From a bacterium SCSIO 12643 (GTDB lineage: Bacteria; Bacteroidota; Bacteroidia; Flavobacteriales_G; Salibacteraceae): DNA of 64,000 nt. The DNA lies in assembly GCA_024398135.1 (NCBI GenBank), contig CP073750.1:1116001-1180000 (forward strand), given 5' to 3'. Shown one piece after another: positions 55,357 to 64,000 of this stretch (the first letter of the stretch is position 1; each line of letters opens with the position of its first letter). The translations under genes were made by a program, and so were the position numbers. The notes under the pieces are model-generated. The model did not search any database, had not been told where the DNA came from, and saw nothing but the letters and a program-made list of their open reading frames with translations.

Positions 55357-56711
55357 GCAACAATTAATTCCTTAATAGGTTCAACCAATGTATCTATATC
55401 ACCTGCGCCCAGAGTGAATAACACTTCAAATTCATTTTGCTTCAAGTAATCCACTACCTTAGACTTTTCAATAATTCGTTTAGGTCCTGTAGTTACTTTT
55501 TCCAATAATCTTTCAGAAGTCACCCCATCAATTGGCAACTCCCTAGCTGGATAAATATCCAATAAAATCACTTCATCAAACCCGGATAAAGCTTCTGCAA
55601 ATTCATTTTCAAAATCGCGAGTTCGTGAATACAAATGCGGCTGGAAGATCACAGATAACTTCTTACCTGAATACATCTCACGCGCAGATTCTAAAACTCT
55701 GGAAATTTCAGTCGGGTGATGGGCATAATCATCCACATACACCATTCCTTCTTTCTTGCGTGTAATTTCAAATCTTCTTTTAACCCCTTGAAATGCAGCA
55801 ATGGCTTCACCAACTTTGTTCGCATCCAGTCCGGAGTTTACCGCAACAGCCATAGCAGCTACAGCATTTTCTACATTATGTCGACCAGGTAACATCAATT
55901 CTACTTCAGATACTACACCCTTCGGATAGTAAAAATCAAATTGATATTTTCCATCTACTACACGTAAATTTCTTGCTACGTAAGTCGCTTCTACTTCAAT
56001 TCCAAAAGTCTCAATCGTCACATTCGACAGATCAAATATGGATGGGATCGCATGATTAATAATTAATCTACCATCTGGTTGAATTCTGCTGGCAAAATCT
56101 TTAAAGCTATCCACCAATGAGGCTTCTTCACCATAGATATCCAAATGGTCTGCATCGATAGAATTAATCACCGCAATTTGTGGTTTCAAGTGCAAAAATG
56201 AACGGTCAAATTCATCTGCTTCTACCACAAAATATTCGCTTTGATCCGAGTACAGAAAGTTGGTTTGGTAGTTTGTTAAAATCCCCCCAACAAACGCATT
56301 AATTTCACCTGAACAATACTTGAAGATATGTGTTAGAATAGCACTCGTGGTAGTTTTCCCATGGGTACCCGCAATAGCCAGGCATTTACCCGAATTACTA
56401 ATCAAGCCCAAAACTTCTGCGCGCTTCATCGTCACTAACCCACGTTCACGAATCGCAGTCCATTCCGGATTATCACCTGATACTGCTGGTGTGTAAACCA
56501 CTAAATCTACATTCTCAGGAATCCGATTCGCATCCGGAGTATAATGAATTGCAATACCTTCACGCTCCAATTGAATCGTCAAAGGCGTTTGAGTTTTGTC
56601 ATATCCCAAAACTTCACACCCATGCAGTTTGAAATAACGCGCTAATGCACTCATTCCAATTCCTCCTACTCCGAGAAAATACACAGTTTGTATGTTGTTG
56701 ATATTCATCAT
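55353..56711 (-). CDS. murC: UDP-N-acetylmuramate-L-alanine ligase
   Basis: 452 residues. The N-terminal UDP-binding loop is LGVGGIGMSALARYF (about 13-27); the ATP P-loop AGTHGKTTTSAI (about 117-128); NSIDADHLDIYG; and the C-terminal-domain DDYAHHPTEI motif. It adds L-Ala to UDP-MurNAc in the cytoplasm. It overlaps both neighbours by four bases, murG upstream (56708-56711) and ftsQ downstream. Confidence 0.95.
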   Translation of the reverse strand: MMNINNIQTVYFLGVGGIGMSALARYFKLHGCEVLGYDKTQTPLTIQLEREGIAIHYTPDANRIPENVDLVVYTPAVSGDNPEWTAIRERGLVTMKRAEVLGLISNSGKCLAIAGTHGKTTTSAILTHIFKYCSGEINAFVGGILTNYQTNFLYSDQSEYFVVEADEFDRSFLHLKPQIAVINSIDADHLDIYGEEASLVDSFKDFASRIQPDGRLIINHAIPSIFDLSNVTIETFGIEVEATYVARNLRVVDGKYQFDFYYPKGVVSEVELMLPGRHNVENAVAAMAVAVNSGLDANKVGEAIAAFQGVKRRFEITRKKEGMVYVDDYAHHPTEISRVLESAREMYSGKKLSVIFQPHLYSRTRDFENEFAEALSGFDEVILLDIYPARELPIDGVTSERLLEKVTTGPKRIIEKSKVVDYLKQNEFEVLFTLGAGDIDTLVEPIKELIVA

Positions 56712-57808
56712 TTGATTATCGACAAAACTTCATTCGCAATTTGTTGAGCTGCATTTGGCTTGCCCAACTCTTTAATATTTTTCATCAATGACGCACCTTT
56801 ATCAGGATTTTGCGTCAACTCTGTTACTTCTTTTAGTAATCCGGTTTTTACATCCGCATCTTTTACTAAAATGGCGGCACCTTTATCTACTAAAGACATC
56901 GCATTTTTGGTTTGGTGATCTTCCGCGGCATACGGGAATGGGACCAAAATAGTTGGTTTCCCTACCAGACTCAATTCGGAAACAGCTATTGCACCGGCTC
57001 TGGAGATCACCATATCTGCAGCAGCATAGCCCAAATCCATTTTAAAGATAAATTCCTTCACGTGAACGCCTTTATCCTGAAACGGTTTTGAAGCTTCGTT
57101 TATTTCTTTGTAACTCGTTTTACCGGTCTGCCAAACAATTTGAATCCCCAGATCAATCAACTGCTGTAAATTCTCAAGGATAGCCATATTTACAGATTGC
57201 GCGCCTAAACTTCCGCCTACTATCAGCAATGTCTTTTTATTCCGATCTAATCCAAAAAACTCAATCGCGTCATCTCTTTTCCCATCGATCTGTACCACTT
57301 CTTTCCTCACTGGATTTCCGGAAAGTACAATCTTATCTTTCGCGAAATACTTTTCCATTCCATCATAAGCCACACATATTTTTTTGGCCTTTCCTGACAA
57401 AATTCTATTCGTCACTCCTGGAAATGAATTTTGCTCCTGAATCAAACAGGGTACTCCTTTTTGAGAAGCGACCCTTAATGTTGGACCACTTGCAAAGCCT
57501 CCGGTTCCAATCGCCACATCTGGCTTAAATTCTTTTACAATTTTAGATGCCTTCCACATACTGGAGATCAACTTAAACGGGAACATTAAATTATTCACAT
57601 TTAAACTTCTACTAAAGCCACTGATCCATAATCCTTCAATCTTAAATCCTGCGGCAGGAACTTTTTCCATTTCCATTTTGCCCTTTGCTCCAACGAACAA
57701 AAATTCCGCATTCGGATGTTCTTCCTTAATCGCATTTGCAATAGCAATTGCCGGGAAGATATGACCTCCAGTACCTCCCCCACTGACCAAAACTTTAAGC
57801 TGTGACAT
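56708..57808 (-). CDS. murG: UDP-GlcNAc-lipid I N-acetylglucosaminyltransferase
   Basis: 366 residues from the ATG at 57808, right before LKVLVSGGGTGGHIFPA, the family N terminus. An upstream ATG at 57850 adds 14 residues. GT28-type GT-B enzyme: GTGGFASGPTL, the second G-loop VGGSLGAQSVN, ISRAGAIAVSELSLVGKP and FPYAAEDHQTKNA. It makes lipid II from lipid I at the inner face of the membrane. The start overlaps the ftsW stop by 14 bases. Confidence 0.95.
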   Translation of the reverse strand: MSQLKVLVSGGGTGGHIFPAIAIANAIKEEHPNAEFLFVGAKGKMEMEKVPAAGFKIEGLWISGFSRSLNVNNLMFPFKLISSMWKASKIVKEFKPDVAIGTGGFASGPTLRVASQKGVPCLIQEQNSFPGVTNRILSGKAKKICVAYDGMEKYFAKDKIVLSGNPVRKEVVQIDGKRDDAIEFFGLDRNKKTLLIVGGSLGAQSVNMAILENLQQLIDLGIQIVWQTGKTSYKEINEASKPFQDKGVHVKEFIFKMDLGYAAADMVISRAGAIAVSELSLVGKPTILVPFPYAAEDHQTKNAMSLVDKGAAILVKDADVKTGLLKEVTELTQNPDKGASLMKNIKELGKPNAAQQIANEVLSIIK

Positions 57809-58997
57809 ATTTCCTCCCATGTTTTTGTTTTGGTTCCACTTTTTCTTCAATGACCTCTTCTCCTTCCTCTTCTACCGTACGGCTCACACTCAATATGATT
57901 CCAATCGCTATGGATGTAAACCACATGGATGTTCCTCCCATACTTACTAATGGCAAAGTTTGTCCCGTTACTGGTAACAGATTCACATTTACCATCATAT
58001 TGACCATACCTTGAATAACTAATCCAAAGCTGAGCCCTAAAACCAGATTAGCCGCAAAGCTACCCCTGGCCTTTTTTACAATCTTTATCGATCTGTATAA
58101 CAATATCAGATACAGGAAAACCACCCCAAGGCCTCCGAAAAAGCCATACTCTTCAATTACTATGGAGTAAATAAAATCGGAAAATGAACTTGGCAAGAAA
58201 TTACGCTGTGTACTATTTCCCGGCCCTTTTCCAAATGCTCCTCCTGTAGCAATGGCAATCTTTGCCTGATCAGCCTGATAGTTACCATTAGGATTCGGCT
58301 CATCTGAGCCAAATCGCTCTATCCTTTTTTCCCAGGTTTTAAATCTTGGGAAGGTATCAGGACTTACCTTATATATGGCGAATACTAAAAATATTCCTGC
58401 TAATCCTACAGGAATTACACTCAATAAACTTTTGATACTTACTCCGGCCATAAACATTAACATCATGCTCAACATCAAAAGCACTAATGCGGTAGATAAA
58501 TTGGCAGGTAAAATCAGTCCTACAACCATAGCTACAACACCCATTAATGGAACAAAGGTTCCTTTAAAGTCATCGAGGCTTTTATTTCGAACAGCCAAAA
58601 ATCTAGCGATGTACATTATAAGGGCAATTTTCGCTAAATCGGATGTTTGAAAACTCTGATTGATTATAGGTATGGTTAACCATCTACTGGCGTTGTTAAT
58701 GTTATTTCCCATTACCAAAGTGAGCAAAAGCAATGGAATCACCAACCAGACTAAAAACTGTGCAATCTTAGATAGATACCTGTAGTTAATCCGATGGACC
58801 AAATAAATAATACCAAAACCTGATAAGACAAAAGTTCCGTGTTTGATGACATAATAAAATGTATTCCCACCCTGGTATTTATACGCCAAAGTCACAATAG
58901 AGCTATACACCAAAAGCAATGACAACAATGCCTTTAGCATAACCACCACCCAAATTGCGCGGTCACCACCAAGATATTTAAACATTTTATCTATCAC
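57795..58997 (-). CDS. ftsW: Lipid II polymerase FtsW (SEDS family)
   Basis: 400 residues with about ten transmembrane helices. SEDS landmarks: KIALIMYIARFLA, SNLST-like PANLSTALVLLMLSMMLMF, the long periplasmic loop with RIERFGSDEPNPNGNYQ, GGAFGKGPGNSTQRNFLP, and NLLPVTGQTLPLVSMGGTSMW. It is the septal peptidoglycan glycosyltransferase that works with FtsI. It starts 11 bases after murD. The C terminus is cytoplasmic and charged. Confidence 0.92.
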   Translation of the reverse strand: MIDKMFKYLGGDRAIWVVVMLKALLSLLLVYSSIVTLAYKYQGGNTFYYVIKHGTFVLSGFGIIYLVHRINYRYLSKIAQFLVWLVIPLLLLTLVMGNNINNASRWLTIPIINQSFQTSDLAKIALIMYIARFLAVRNKSLDDFKGTFVPLMGVVAMVVGLILPANLSTALVLLMLSMMLMFMAGVSIKSLLSVIPVGLAGIFLVFAIYKVSPDTFPRFKTWEKRIERFGSDEPNPNGNYQADQAKIAIATGGAFGKGPGNSTQRNFLPSSFSDFIYSIVIEEYGFFGGLGVVFLYLILLYRSIKIVKKARGSFAANLVLGLSFGLVIQGMVNMMVNVNLLPVTGQTLPLVSMGGTSMWFTSIAIGIILSVSRTVEEEGEEVIEEKVEPKQKHGRKYVTA

Positions 58998-59008
58998 CGA
59001 TCAAAAGT

Positions 59009-60337
59009 TTATAAGCTTCTAACTAAGTTCTTAAACACATTACCACGTTCTTCATAGTTTTCGAATAAATCGAAACTTGCACAACACGGAGACAATAACA
59101 CTGCATCACCTTTATCAGTAAATCTGTAAGCGATACCCACAGCTTCACCCATATCCGCTGCATCATAAATCTCTACCAAATCACCAAACGCAGCATGGAT
59201 TTTCTCTACATCTTTACCCAAAGCGATAATGAATTTTACTTTTTCTTTTACCAATTCTACTAACTGTGAATAATCATTTCCTTTATCCACTCCACCCACG
59301 ATCCAAGCGGTTGGCTGCGACATAGATTCTAATGCATACCATCCGGAATTCACATTGGTCGCTTTAGAATCGTTGATGTAATCTACATGAGATATCGTCA
59401 TAAAATTTTCTAAACGATGTTCTACGTTTTGGAAATCTGACATACTCTCACGTACTACATCTTTACGGATATCCAGTACTTGTGAAATAATCGATGCTGC
59501 CATCGAATTGTTGATGTTGTGCTTGCCTTGCAATGCTAATTTTTGAATGCTCATTTTTAAACTACCCTTTATATTAATTGTTATACTCTCATTTTCCAGC
59601 CAACCACCTGATACTTGAGGATCTTTAAGGGAAAACCCATGTATCTGTGATTGGATATTGTTTTTTTCTAGCTTGTTTTGAATGACCTCGTCATCCGCAA
59701 AAAACACTAGATGATCTTTTGCTGTTTGATTCTGAATGATTCGGAATTTCGAATTGACATAATTGTCGAATTCATAGTTATACCGATCTAAATGGTCTGG
59801 TGTGATATTGATGATCGCTGCAATATGAATTACAGTGTCATACATTCGATCCAACTGAAAACTACTGAGTTCCAAAACCCAATAATCATAGTCTGTATCT
59901 ACCAGTTGTGCGGCCATACTTTGACCAATATTCCCAGCTAACCCCACCTTTAACTTTGCTTTTTTCAAAGTCTCATATGTCAGCAGTGTCGTGGTCGTTT
60001 TGCCATTACTTCCGGTTATTCCAATCAGTTTACCTGAAGTATATCTGGCTGCAAATTCAATTTCATCAATCACCGCTGTTCCCTGATCATCTAATTGTTT
60101 AATCAGTGGCACGGTATCCGGGATTCCCGGACTTTTGATGACTTCTTTTGCCGCCAGGACACGATCCATCGTATGTCCATTTTCCTCAAACGGAATCTTC
60201 GCTTTTGAAAGAACTTTCTTGTATTCGTCTTTTATTTTACCCAGGTCCGATACAAGTACCTGCATTCCTTTAGCTTGAGCCAGAAGCGCTGCTCCGGTTC
60301 CACTTTCGCCACCACCCAGTATTACAATTTCACTCAC
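59009..60337 (-). CDS. murD: UDP-N-acetylmuramoyl-L-alanine-D-glutamate ligase
   Basis: 442 residues. N-terminal ILGGGESGTGAALLAQ, ATP P-loop GITGSNGKTTTTLL (about 105-118), NITPDHLDRY and YINDSKATNVNSG. It adds D-Glu to UDP-MurNAc-L-Ala in the cytoplasm. The gene lies three bases after mraY and is in the usual order for the Bacteroidota dcw operon. Confidence 0.95.
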   Translation of the reverse strand: MSEIVILGGGESGTGAALLAQAKGMQVLVSDLGKIKDEYKKVLSKAKIPFEENGHTMDRVLAAKEVIKSPGIPDTVPLIKQLDDQGTAVIDEIEFAARYTSGKLIGITGSNGKTTTTLLTYETLKKAKLKVGLAGNIGQSMAAQLVDTDYDYWVLELSSFQLDRMYDTVIHIAAIINITPDHLDRYNYEFDNYVNSKFRIIQNQTAKDHLVFFADDEVIQNKLEKNNIQSQIHGFSLKDPQVSGGWLENESITINIKGSLKMSIQKLALQGKHNINNSMAASIISQVLDIRKDVVRESMSDFQNVEHRLENFMTISHVDYINDSKATNVNSGWYALESMSQPTAWIVGGVDKGNDYSQLVELVKEKVKFIIALGKDVEKIHAAFGDLVEIYDAADMGEAVGIAYRFTDKGDAVLLSPCCASFDLFENYEERGNVFKNLVRSL

Positions 60338-60340
60338 TTC

Positions 60341-61591
60341 TTATCTGATTTTGAGTGTCACTATACTGAGAACCATCAGCATAATCCCCACGATCCAAAA
60401 CCTGGAAACAATCTTAGATTCGTGAATACCCTGCTTTTGAAAATGATGATGTAATGGGGCCATTAAAAAGATTCTTCTCCCTTCACCGTATTTCTTTTTG
60501 GTATACTTAAACCAACCCACCTGGAGCATTACCGATAGATTTTCCGCCAAAAAGATTCCTGCCAAAAGAGGAAGTATTAATTCTTTTCTTACTGAAAGTG
60601 ACATCACAGCAATAATTCCTCCCAGCGCCAGCGATCCTGTATCACCCATGAACACCTGAGCTGGATACGAATTATACCATAAGAACCCAACTGCAGCACC
60701 TACAAATGCTGCGGAGAACACTACAATTTCCCCACTATGCGGGATGTACATCACATTGAGATAATCGGCAAAAAACTGATTACCCGAAACAAATGCGAAT
60801 ACTGCAATCGCCACACCTATTATGGCGGATGTACCAGCTGCCAATCCATCAATTCCATCGGTCATATTGGCTCCGTTGGACATTGCAGTGATAATCAAGA
60901 TCACAATCGGGATATAGATCAACCAGGTATATGGTAATAAGTCTTTACTTAACCATGATAGAAACCATTTGTAATCAAACTCATTATTCTTTACAAAAGG
61001 AATTGTGGTTTTTGTGGACTTCGTTTCTTGCCAAACAAATTTCTCGGCCGTTTCATTCTTTTTTAAGTTTCCAGCTTCAGCTTGTGCTACGTTAGTTGCC
61101 CCATTGGCAACCTGATGACGTACCACTACATCTTGATTGAAATACAGAATTGAACCTACAATGATTCCAATTCCAATTTGCCCAACAACTTTAAACTTTC
61201 CTTTAAGACCTTCCTTATTCTTCTTGAACACTTTGATGTAATCATCAATAAACCCAATGGCACCTAACCATACCGTTGAGATCAAAAGCATAATCACATA
61301 AATATTATCCAACTTAGCAAACAACAATGTTGGAATCAGGATAGAAGCCAGAATAATCAATCCTCCCATGGTTGGGGTCCCTGCTTTTTCCATTTGTCCC
61401 TCAAGTCCTAAATCACGAACAGATTCACCTACTTGTTGTTTACGAATCAGGTCAATAATTCTCCCACCAAAAACCATGGAGATCAACAGCGAAACCACAA
61501 TCGCCATCGCAGCACGAAAAGAAATATACTGAAACAATCCAGCTCCAGGCATTCCCAATTCTTGTAGATATTCAAATAAATAATACAGCAT
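60341..61591 (-). CDS. mraY: Phospho-MurNAc-pentapeptide translocase
   Basis: 416 residues, longer than the typical 360 because of an extra region (about 155-220) with [16 protein letters not shown] and [20 protein letters not shown] between early helices. Catalytic motifs: [12 protein letters not shown] (about 117-128), [12 protein letters not shown] (about 245-256), the aspartate in [13 protein letters not shown], and HHHFQ near the end. It transfers phospho-MurNAc-pentapeptide to undecaprenyl phosphate. Its ATG overlaps the murE stop by one base (TAATG). Confidence 0.95.
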   Translation of the reverse strand: MLYYLFEYLQELGMPGAGLFQYISFRAAMAIVVSLLISMVFGGRIIDLIRKQQVGESVRDLGLEGQMEKAGTPTMGGLIILASILIPTLLFAKLDNIYVIMLLISTVWLGAIGFIDDYIKVFKKNKEGLKGKFKVVGQIGIGIIVGSILYFNQDVVVRHQVANGATNVAQAEAGNLKKNETAEKFVWQETKSTKTTIPFVKNNEFDYKWFLSWLSKDLLPYTWLIYIPIVILIITAMSNGANMTDGIDGLAAGTSAIIGVAIAVFAFVSGNQFFADYLNVMYIPHSGEIVVFSAAFVGAAVGFLWYNSYPAQVFMGDTGSLALGGIIAVMSLSVRKELILPLLAGIFLAENLSVMLQVGWFKYTKKKYGEGRRIFLMAPLHHHFQKQGIHESKIVSRFWIVGIMLMVLSIVTLKIR

Positions 61592-63054
61592 TATTCTTGT
61601 TTTTGGTTTAAGAGATTTTCTAAAATTTCGACATCATCAAAATGATGTTTAACACCTTGTATATCTTGATAGGTCTCATGACCTTTTCCTGCTACCAATA
61701 TGATATCTCCTGATTGCGCCAGTGCTGAAGCTACTTTTATGGCTTCTGCTCTATCCAGAATACTCAGAGATTTCTTCTTTTGAATTGGATCTAAACCAGC
61801 CACCATTTCATCAATGATGGTTTGTGGATCTTCAGTTCTTGGATTATCAGAAGTAATAATGACCTGATCACTCAGTTTAGCTGCAATCTGCGCCATTTTC
61901 GGACGTTTTGCTTTATCTCGATCACCTCCACATCCAACAACAGTGATTACTTTTTCGTTTCCTGTGCGAATCTTCGAAATAGTATCCAATACATTATTTA
62001 GGGCATCTGGAGTATGCGCATAATCCACAATACCATTTACACCATTATCACTATCCACCTGTTGGAATCTCCCAGGTGCAGGCGCGATTTGAGAAATGCT
62101 GGTCAATACATCAATTTCATCCTGCCCACACGAAACAGCTACACCGTAAATGGCTAACAAATTGGATGCATTAAACTCTCCAATCAATCGGGTCCACACT
62201 TCATGTCCGTTTACATTGAGCTGTAATCCATCAAATTGATTTTCGACAATCTTTGCTTTATAATCAGCCATGGACTTTAGCGAATAGGTCTGTATTTGAC
62301 TTGCGGTTCCCTGAACCATCTGTGCCCAGTGCTTATCATCCTTATTCACTATTGAAACTGTATTTGGACCTAACATTCCAAATAACTTTCTCTTGGCTTC
62401 TATATAATTATTGAATGTGCCGTGATAGTCTAAATGGTCATGTGTAATATTCGTAAAGACAGCTCTACTGAACACTACTCCGCTTACACGATGTTGTTCC
62501 AACGCATGCGAGCTCACCTCCATAAAGCAATAGTCACATCCTTCGTCTACCATCTCAGCAATCAATTGATTCACCTTTACAGCATCCGAAGTAGTATGCG
62601 TAGATTGAATCTCTCTTTCCCCAATTCGATTAACTACCGTTGAAAGCATTCCACAGTTGTATCCCAGCTTGGTAAACAAATCAAAAAGCATGGTTACAAT
62701 ACTGGTTTTCCCATTGGTACCGGTTACTCCAATCACCTGTAGTTTTCGCGATGGCACATCGTAAAAGTTAGCCGCCATACATCCTAGAGACTCAGCACTA
62801 TCACTTACTTTAACATAAGTCACATTTTCGTGCAATTGATCCGGAAGCGCTTCGCAAACCACTGCTACAGCTCCTTGCTCAATCGCTTTTTCGATGTAAT
62901 GATGACCATTTACCACTGTACCGTTTACCGCAACAAAAACTGAAAACTTAGAGACCTCGCGTGAATCAAAACACACCTGCTCAATAGCCAAATTGGTAGT
63001 CCCAACGACCTCCTTAATTCTGGAGCGATATAATATGTCCTTTAATAATTTCAC
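61591..63054 (-). CDS. murE: UDP-N-acetylmuramoylalanyl-D-glutamate-2,6-diaminopimelate ligase
   Basis: 487 residues. ATP P-loop [15 protein letters not shown] (about 109-123), [15 protein letters not shown], and the C-terminal [12 protein letters not shown] (about 400-411). The DNPR motif marks meso-diaminopimelate as the added amino acid, so the peptidoglycan stem is of the meso-DAP type. Four-base overlap with ftsI upstream (63051-63054) and one-base overlap with mraY downstream. Confidence 0.95.
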   Translation of the reverse strand: MKLLKDILYRSRIKEVVGTTNLAIEQVCFDSREVSKFSVFVAVNGTVVNGHHYIEKAIEQGAVAVVCEALPDQLHENVTYVKVSDSAESLGCMAANFYDVPSRKLQVIGVTGTNGKTSIVTMLFDLFTKLGYNCGMLSTVVNRIGEREIQSTHTTSDAVKVNQLIAEMVDEGCDYCFMEVSSHALEQHRVSGVVFSRAVFTNITHDHLDYHGTFNNYIEAKRKLFGMLGPNTVSIVNKDDKHWAQMVQGTASQIQTYSLKSMADYKAKIVENQFDGLQLNVNGHEVWTRLIGEFNASNLLAIYGVAVSCGQDEIDVLTSISQIAPAPGRFQQVDSDNGVNGIVDYAHTPDALNNVLDTISKIRTGNEKVITVVGCGGDRDKAKRPKMAQIAAKLSDQVIITSDNPRTEDPQTIIDEMVAGLDPIQKKKSLSILDRAEAIKVASALAQSGDIILVAGKGHETYQDIQGVKHHFDDVEILENLLNQKQE

Positions 63055-64000
63055 GCTAAACTCAATTTTATTTTCATTCCCCTTTGGGTAATCACAAATC
63101 CCGGAGCAATGGACTGTGCTTTCACGACTCCACGACCTTCAATCTCCACTTTAATTCCTTTATTTTCTAATAGGTAAATTGCATCTTCTACATCCATCCC
63201 CACCACATTAGGCACCATCTGCCCTTCATATCTTTTTGTTTTCACCGCCACTGAATCTTTTCCAGTACTTACAGCAACCCACTGCGCATTTTCCATCTCC
63301 GTATATGGCACCTCTAATTCCTGATAGACATCAGATAAATCATCGTAATCACCATTTTTAGATATTGGAATTCTTGGTCGTTGGGTTTCTACATTCTGCG
63401 CCACCAATTCATCTTGCGCATCCAAACTAGTAGAGTACACTTTATTGGCAATTTCTTTAAAGATTGGCCCTGCTACCAGATTTCCATAATACACATTTTT
63501 ACTTGGCGCATTCACCACAACAATGCAACTATACAATGGCTTATCCGCTGGGAAATACCCGCAGAAAGAAGCTTGATATGACTTACGTCCTTTATATCCA
63601 CTACTCCCCTTTGATATTTGTGCAGTCCCGGTTTTACCTGCAATCGAGAAACTCGCATTTCGCAAATTTTTCGCAGTACCATCACGCACCACTTCTTCCA
63701 ACATCTCTTTTGCTTTAGCAATAGTCTCTTTACTCGCCACAGATTCTTTTAGGATTATTGGATGAAATGTCTTTACCTCATCACCATAATTGGTAATCGC
63801 TTTAGCGAACATCGGCTTCATCATTCTACCATCGTTTGCTACCGCATTATAAAAGGTCAACAACTGCAACGGAGTCAACTCCAACTCGTACCCATGAGAA
63901 ATCCACGGTAATGACAACCCTGACCAGGTAGAATCGTTCGCAGACTTTATATATGGCGTCCCCTCACCACTAATCTCCACACCCAACTTTTTGTTTAAGC
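63051..64000 (-). CDS. ftsI: Penicillin-binding protein FtsI (PBP3-like), 3' part
   Basis: The frame is open to the right edge; about 316 C-terminal residues are seen. The visible transpeptidase domain contains ISHGYELELTPLQLLTFYNA and the catalytic KTG box IAGKTGTAQISKG. The Ser-x-x-Lys and Ser-x-Asn motifs lie beyond or at the edge. A single PASTA domain forms the C terminus (VPNVVGMDVEDAIYLLENKG, ending MKIKLSLA). It cross-links septal peptidoglycan together with FtsW. In this order the first dcw genes (mraZ, rsmH and ftsL) are expected upstream, outside the window. Confidence 0.93.
   Translation of the reverse strand, partial: LNKKLGVEISGEGTPYIKSANDSTWSGLSLPWISHGYELELTPLQLLTFYNAVANDGRMMKPMFAKAITNYGDEVKTFHPIILKESVASKETIAKAKEMLEEVVRDGTAKNLRNASFSIAGKTGTAQISKGSSGYKGRKSYQASFCGYFPADKPLYSCIVVVNAPSKNVYYGNLVAGPIFKEIANKVYSTSLDAQDELVAQNVETQRPRIPISKNGDYDDLSDVYQELEVPYTEMENAQWVAVSTGKDSVAVKTKRYEGQMVPNVVGMDVEDAIYLLENKGIKVEIEGRGVVKAQSIAPGFVITQRGMKIKLSLA

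Overview
The window is chromosomal DNA of a member of the Bacteroidota, most likely a marine Flavobacteriales-type bacterium (Crocinitomicaceae or Cryomorphaceae relatives would fit; this is inference). The evidence is AT-rich DNA, little sign of Shine-Dalgarno sequences, several secreted proteins ending in the type IX secretion (T9SS) sorting domain, a 2384-residue SprB-repeat protein with a gliding-type (type B) C-terminal domain, TonB-dependent and HmuY-type iron or haem uptake, and meso-DAP-type peptidoglycan genes in the usual Bacteroidota order. I saw no tRNA, rRNA, CRISPR array, insertion sequence or prophage. Genes are packed tightly. No gap exceeds 300 bases; the largest is 17699-17990.

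Layout. 1-672: 5' part of a secreted Asp-box protein running off the left edge. 851-6868: a minus-strand run of an acyl-CoA synthetase, a DUF962 (Mpo1-like) protein, a PaaY-like hexapeptide protein, a bestrophin, a methyltransferase and a TPR/HTH regulator. 6959-13444: a nitronate monooxygenase-like enzyme, a CAP-domain protein, an amidohydrolase lipoprotein, two DUF2157-like membrane proteins and phosphatidylserine synthase. 13589-17698: a three-gene secreted-protein operon (peptidase S74 protein, lipoprotein, T9SS protein). 17991-21926: 2-oxoglutarate dehydrogenase E1 and E2. 22096-28000: flippase and glycosyltransferase, RNase HII, cyclophilin lipoprotein, thiamine-binding-type protein, LRR protein and RibF. 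28241-35172: an iron or haem locus (HmuY-like T9SS protein, TonB receptor, FeoA, FeoB, HmuY-like lipoprotein). 35293-36555: three small unrecognised genes without ATG starts in two of them. 36560-44077: Asp-box T9SS protein, thioesterase, FkbM methyltransferase, a large putative outer-membrane protein and a small barrel-like protein. 44277-51431: the giant mosaic SprB protein. 51487-64000: the dcw cell-wall and division cluster (ftsI, murE, mraY, murD, ftsW, murG, murC, ftsQ, ftsA, ftsZ).

The most interesting features are four. (1) A DUF962/Mpo1-like gene overlaps a long-chain acyl-CoA synthetase gene, which matches the last steps of the yeast 2-hydroxy fatty acid alpha-oxidation route. (2) Two HmuY-like paralogues of equal core length flank a TonB receptor and FeoAB, one built for T9SS secretion and one a lipoprotein. 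(3) A complete array of eight SprB repeats lies inside the conserved N-terminal domain of the giant protein, bounded on both sides by a Cys-x-Gly motif. (4) A strong hairpin terminator sits immediately in front of the TonB receptor gene and probably sets the ratio of binder to receptor.
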